Origin: Callorhinus ursinus
Taxonomy: Eukaryota; Chordata; Mammalia; Carnivora; Otariidae
Direction of reading: 5' to 3'
DNA: 64,000 nt
Assembly: GCF_003265705.1 (NCBI RefSeq)
Contig: NW_020312848.1
Coordinates: 57,830,585-57,894,584, forward strand
Shown piece after piece: positions 59,536 to 64,000 of this stretch; the stretch's first letter is position 1, and every line of letters starts with the position of its first letter. The position numbers and the translations under genes were made by a program. The notes beneath the pieces were generated by a model. It was not told the origin of the DNA, searched no databases, and was given only the letters and a program-made list of their open reading frames with translations.

Positions 59536-62500
59536 TCATATCAGTGAGGTCATATGATACATGTCTTTCTCTGATTGACTTATTTCACTCAGCATAAAAC
59601 CCTCCAGTTCCATCCACGTCGTTGCAAATGGCAAGATCTCATTCCTTTTGATGGCTGCATAATATCCCATTGTGTATATACACCACATCTTCTTTATCCA
59701 TTCATCTGTCGATGGACATCTTGGCTCTTTCCACAGTTTGTGGACATTGCTGCTATAAACATTGGGGTGCATGTACCCCTTCGGATCCCTACATTTGTAT
59801 CTTTGTGGTAAATGCCCAGTAGTGCAATTGCTGGATCGTATGGTAGCTCTATTTTCAACTGTTTGAGGAACCTCCATACTGTTTTCCAGAGTCGCTGCAC
59901 CAGCTTGCATTCCCACCAACAGTGTAGGGAGGGTTCCCCTTTCTCCGCATCCCCACAAACATCTGTCGTTTCCTGACGTGTTAATTTTAGCCATTCTGAC
60001 TGGTGTTAGGTGGTATCTCATTGAGGTTTTGATTTGGATTTCCCTGATACCGAGCGATGTTGAGCACTTTTTCATGTGTCTGTTGGCCATTTGGATGTCT
60101 TCTTTGGAAAAATATCTGTTCTTGTCTTCTGCCCATTTCTTGATTGGATTATTTGTTCTTTGGGTGTTGAGTTTGATAAATTCCTTATAGATTTTGGATA
60201 CTAGCCCTTTATCTGATATGTCATTTGCAAATATCTTCTCCTATTCTGTCGGTTGTCTTTTGGGTTTTGTTGACTGTTTCTTTTGCTGTGCAAAAGCTTT
60301 TTATCTTGATGAAATCCCAATAGTTCATTTTTGCCCTTGCTTCCCTGGCCTTTGGCGATGTTTCTAGGAAGAAGTTGCTGCGGCTGAGGTCGAAGAGATT
60401 GCTGCCTGTGTTCTCTTTTAGGATTTTGATGGACTCACGTTTGGGTCTTTCAACCATTTGGAGTCTATTTTTGTGTGTGGTGTAAGGAAATGGTCCAGTT
60501 TCATTCTTCTGCATGTGGCTGTCCAATTTTCCCAACACCATTTGTTGAAGAGACTCTCTTTTTCCATTGGACATTCTTTCCTGCTTTGTCGAAGATAAGT
60601 TGACCATAGAGTTGAGGGTCCATATCTGGGCTGTCTATTCTGTTCCATTGATCTATGTGTCTATTTTTGTGCCAGTACCATACAGTCTTGATAATGACAG
60701 CTTTGTAATAGAGCTGGAAGTCCGGAATTGTGATGCCGCCAGCTTTGCTTTTCTTTTTCAACATCCCTCTGGCTATTCGGGGTCTTTTCTGGTTCCATAC
60801 AAATTTTAGGATTATTTGTTCCATTTCTTTGAAAAAAGTGGATGCTTTTTTGATGGGGATTGCTTTGAATGTGTAGATTGCTCTAGGTAGCATTGACATC
60901 TTCACAATATTTGTTCTTCCAATCCATTAGCATGGAACGTTTTTACATTTCTTTGTGTCTTCCTCAATTTCTCTCATGAGTATTTTATAGTTTTCTGAGT
61001 ACAGATCCTTTGCCTCTTTGGTTAGATTTATTCCTATGTATCTTATGGTTTTGGGTGCAATTGTAAATGGGATCGACTCCTTAATTTTTCTCTCTTCTGT
61101 CTTGTTGTTGGTGTATAGGAATGCCACTGATTTCTGTGCATTGATTTTGTATCCTGCACTTTACTGAATTCCTGTATGAGTACTAGCAGTTTTGGGGTGG
61201 AGTCTTTTGGGTTTCCACATACAGTATCATATCATCTGCAAAGAGTGAGAGTTTGACTTCTTCTTTGCCGATTTGGATGCCTTTGATTTCTTTTTGTTGT
61301 CTGATTGCTGTGGCTAGGACTTCTAATACTATGTTGAATAGCAGTGGTGAGAGTGGACATCCCTGCCACGTTCCTGACCTCGGGAAAGCTCTCAGTTTTT
61401 CCCCATTGAGAATGATATTTCTGTAGGATTTTCATAGATGGCTTTTATGATATTGAGGTATGTACCCTCTATCCCTATACTCTGAAGAGTTTTGATCAAG
61501 AAAGGATGCTGTAAGCCAAACTGTGGAAAGAGCCAGGATGCCCATCGACAGATGAATGGATAAAGAAGATGTGGTATATATACACAATGGAATATTATGC
61601 AGCCATCAAAAGGAATGAGATCTTGCCATTTGCAACGACGTGGATGGAACTGGAGGGTGTTATGCTGAGTGAAATAAGTCAATCAGAGAAAGACATGTAT
61701 CACATGACCTCACTGATATGAGGAATTCTTAATCTCGGGAAACAAACTGAGTGTTACTGGAGTGGTTGGGGGTGGGAGGGATGGGGTGGCTGGGTGATAG
61801 ACATTGGGGAGGGTATGTGCTACGGTGAGCGCTGTGAATTGTGCAAGACTGTTGAATCACAGATCTGTACTTCTGAAACAAATAACGCAACATATTTTAA
61901 GAAAAAAGGAAAAGAAGAAGATAACAGGAGAGGAAGAAAAGGGGAGTATGTCAGAGGGGGAGACGAACCATGAGAGATGATGGACTCTGAAAAACAAACT
62001 GAGGGTTCTAGAGGGGAGGGGGGTAGGGGGATGGGTTGTCCTGGTGGTGGGTATTGAGGAGGGCACGTTCTGCATGGAGCACTGTGTGTTATGAACAAAC
62101 AATGAATCATGGAACACTGCACCAAAAATTAATGATGTAATATATGGTGATTAACATAACAATAAAAAAATTTAAAAAAAAAGAAGAAAAAAAAAAGAAA
62201 GGATGCTGTACTTTGTCAAATGCTTTTTCTGCATCTATTGAGAGGATCATATGATTCTTGTTCTTTCTTTTGTTAATGTATTGTATCACGTTGATTGATT
62301 GGCAGATGTTGAACCAACCTTGCAGCCCAGAGATAAATCCCACTTGGTCGTGGTGTGCAATCCTTTAAATGTACTGTTGGATCCTATTGGCTAGTATTTT
62401 GGTGAGAATTTTTGCATCCATGTTGATCAAAGATATTGGTCTGTAATTCTCCTTTTTGATGGGGTCTTTGGTTTGGGGATAAAGGTAATGGTGGCCTCAT

Positions 62501-64000
62501 AAAATGAGTTTGGAAGTTTTCCTTCCATTTCTATTTTTTGGAACAGTTTCAGGAGAATAGGGATTAATTCTTCTTTAAATGTTTGGTAGAATTCCCCTGG
62601 GAAGCCATCTGGCCCTGGGCTTTTGTTTGTTGGGAGATTTTTGATGACTGCTTCAATTTCCTTAGTAGTTATAGGTCTGTTTAAGTTTTCTATTTCTTCC
62701 TGGTTCAATTTTGGTAGTTGATACATCTCTAGGAATGCATCCATTTCTTCCAGGTTATCTAATTTGTTGGCATAGAGTTGCTTATAATATGTTCTTATAT
62801 TTGTTTGTATTTCTTTGGTGTTGGTTGTGATCTCTCCTCTTTCATTCATGATTTTGTTGATTTGGATCATTTTTCTTTTTGATAAGTCTGGCCAGGGGTT
62901 TATCAATCTTGTTAATTCTTTCAAAGAACCAGCTCCTAGTTTCATTGATCTGTTCTACTGTTCTTTTGGTTTTTATTTCATTGATTTCTGCTCTGATCTT
63001 TATGATTTCTCTTCTCCTGCTGGGTTTAGGCTTTATTTGCTGTTTTTTTCTCTAGCTCCTTTAGGTGTAGGGTTAGGTTGTGTATTTGAGACCTTTCTTG
63101 TTTCTTGAGAAAGGCTTGTATTGCTATATACTTTCCTCTTAGGACTGCCTTGGTGCATCCCAAAGATTTTGAATAGTTGTGTTTTCATTTTCATTGGTTT
63201 CCCTGAATTTTTTTTTAATTCTTCTTTAATTTCCTGGTTGACCCATTCATTCTTTAGCAGGATGCTCTTTAGCCTCCAAGTATTTGAGGTATTTCTGATT
63301 TTCCTGTTGTGATTGAGTTCTAGTTTCAAAGCATTGTGGTCTGAAAATATGCAGGGAATAATCCCAATCTTTTGGTACTGGTTGAGACCTGATTTGAGAC
63401 TTAGGATGTGATCTATTCTGGAGAATGTTCCATGGGCCTTAGAGAAGAATGTGTATTCCATTGCTTTGGGATGGAATGTTCTGAATATGTCTTTGAAGTC
63501 CTTTTGGTCCAGTGTGTCCTTTAAAGTCTTTATTTCCTTGTTGATCTTTTGCTTAGATGATCTGTCCATTTCAGTGAGGGGGGTGTTAAAGTCCCCCACT
63601 ATTATTGTATTGTTGTCAATGTGTTTCTTTGCTTTTGTTATTAATTGCCTTATATAATTGGCTGCTCCCATGTTAGGGGCATAGATATTTAATTGTAATT
63701 GTTAGATCTTCTTGTTGGATAGACCCTTTAAGTAGGATATAGTGTCCTTCCTCATCTCTTATCACAGTCTTTGCTTTAAAATCGAATTTGTCTGATATAA
63801 GGATTCCCACCCCAGCTTTCTTTTGGTGTCCATTAGCATGGTAAATGGTTTTCCACCCCCTCACTTTCAATCTGGGGGTGTCTTTGGGTCTAAAATGAGT
63901 CTCTTGCAGACAGCATATTGATGGGTCTTGTTTTTTAATCCAATCTGATAGCCTGTGTCTTTTGATTGGGGCATTGAGCCCATTTACATTCAGGGTAACT
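59536..64000 (-). pseudogene. L1 ORF2 (endonuclease-reverse transcriptase), nearly complete but broken
   Basis: Domains in minus-strand order. The endonuclease runs from the window edge to about 63250, with CCLQETHF, VGDFNTPLTEMD (intact metal site near 63590) and SDHNALKLEL. Next comes a linker (RSQ-type and KGAREK words), then the polymerase with KSPGPDGF near 62600, [13 protein letters not shown] near 62220, the inserted L1, and the FADD active-site box at 61231-61242. The thumb and C-terminal region follow (FNAIP-like, [15 protein letters not shown]). The reading frame is broken repeatedly (near 63100, 62430, 61130, 60500), and a frameshift destroys the terminal cysteine motif near 59900. 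The insertion lies between polymerase motif A and FADD. Not functional. Confidence 0.9.
61514..62194 (+). mobile_element. Young LINE-1 3' end nested in the large L1
   Basis: A plus-strand, 5'-truncated copy: ORF2 C-terminal codons (ends near 61723), a two-unit 3' UTR and an A/G-rich tail. Exact 16-bp target duplication aagaaaggatgctgta at 61498-61513 and 62195-62210. Removing it and one duplication restores continuous host L1 text. It is nearly identical to the copy at 56356. Confidence 0.98.

Larger units (their letters stand above)
59075..64000 (-). mobile_element. Large LINE-1 (3' UTR and nearly all of ORF2), continues past the window edge, split by a younger L1
   Basis: A minus-strand L1 with its tail at about 59075-59098, a two-unit 3' UTR to about 59534, and ORF2 from 59536 rightwards. 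ORF2 is still in its first tens of codons at 64000, so ORF1 and the 5' UTR may follow outside. It is interrupted at 61514-62194 by an opposite-strand L1. Of all copies here it is the one closest to complete. Target duplication cannot be judged without the right flank. Confidence 0.95.

Noticed and set aside
59575..59811. Open frames on the strand opposite L1 ORF2 (also 571-1294, 18749-19024, 59978-60190, 62815-63657)
   Set aside because: They are antisense shadows of L1 ORF2. The same peptides recur wherever that L1 segment occurs.
1..64000. CRISPR array, phage, operon or other bacterial system
   Set aside because: No spaced direct repeats of that kind. SINE and LINE content marks the DNA as mammalian.
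1..64000. Endogenous retrovirus with internal genes
   Set aside because: Only LTR-like blocks (20391-20964, 35118-35548) are visible. I saw no gag, pol or env reading. The reverse-transcriptase words present are L1 type.

Overview
This is eukaryotic, AT-rich, repeat-dense DNA from a mammal, almost certainly a carnivoran. Two signals support this. First, there are at least fourteen tRNA-derived CAN-SINE copies, with a conserved head (gcctgggtggctcag), a CT-rich body and an AAATAAATAAA-type tail. Second, there are several LINE-1 copies carrying the carnivore-type 3' UTR. I see no copy of the dog-type young SINE (gatccctgggtggcgcag), so a non-canid caniform (bear, seal or mustelid group) is the best guess, held at moderate confidence. 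There is no complete host gene, CRISPR array, operon or bacterial/viral gene cluster. The long open frames are L1 ORF1/ORF2 fragments or their antisense shadows.

Layout. 1-3045: an L1 with a 5' inversion. 4978-7520: an old L1 ORF2 fragment. 8700-9620: two MIRs and a SINE. 10939-13595: a very old L1 holding three SINEs and another L1 3' end, with a 27-nt U6 snRNA retropseudogene just beyond its end. 15744-19248: three L1 3' ends of different age. 19771-20964: a SINE and an LTR-like element split by an L1 fragment. 22109-22337: a candidate protein-coding exon. 23590-24352: an older L1 3' end. 27945-29591: two SINEs and a poly(A)-only insertion. 30475-32085: an ancient L1 ORF2. 33000-41390: MIR, L2, LTR-like and old L1 pieces. 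43900-48190: MIR, MER5A-like element, SINE and a second inverted L1. 48918-54625: SINEs, a hAT element and an L2. 55446-55531: an imperfect hairpin in otherwise unremarkable sequence. 56356-57901: a young L1 3' end, a SINE and a 5S rRNA retropseudogene. 59075-64000: a large minus-strand L1 running off the window and split by a younger plus-strand L1.

How the parts relate: most inserted mass is L1 or was mobilised by L1 machinery. SINE insertions and the U6 and 5S fragments carry 10-18 bp target-site duplications, as expected for L1-type target-primed reverse transcription. The L1 copies fall into age layers. Older copies have a single-unit 3' UTR, and the younger ones a tandem two-unit 3' UTR. 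The youngest type (56356-56805 and 61514-62194) is nested inside the next type. If the candidate exon is real, the window is mostly intron of an unidentified plus-strand gene; otherwise it is intergenic.
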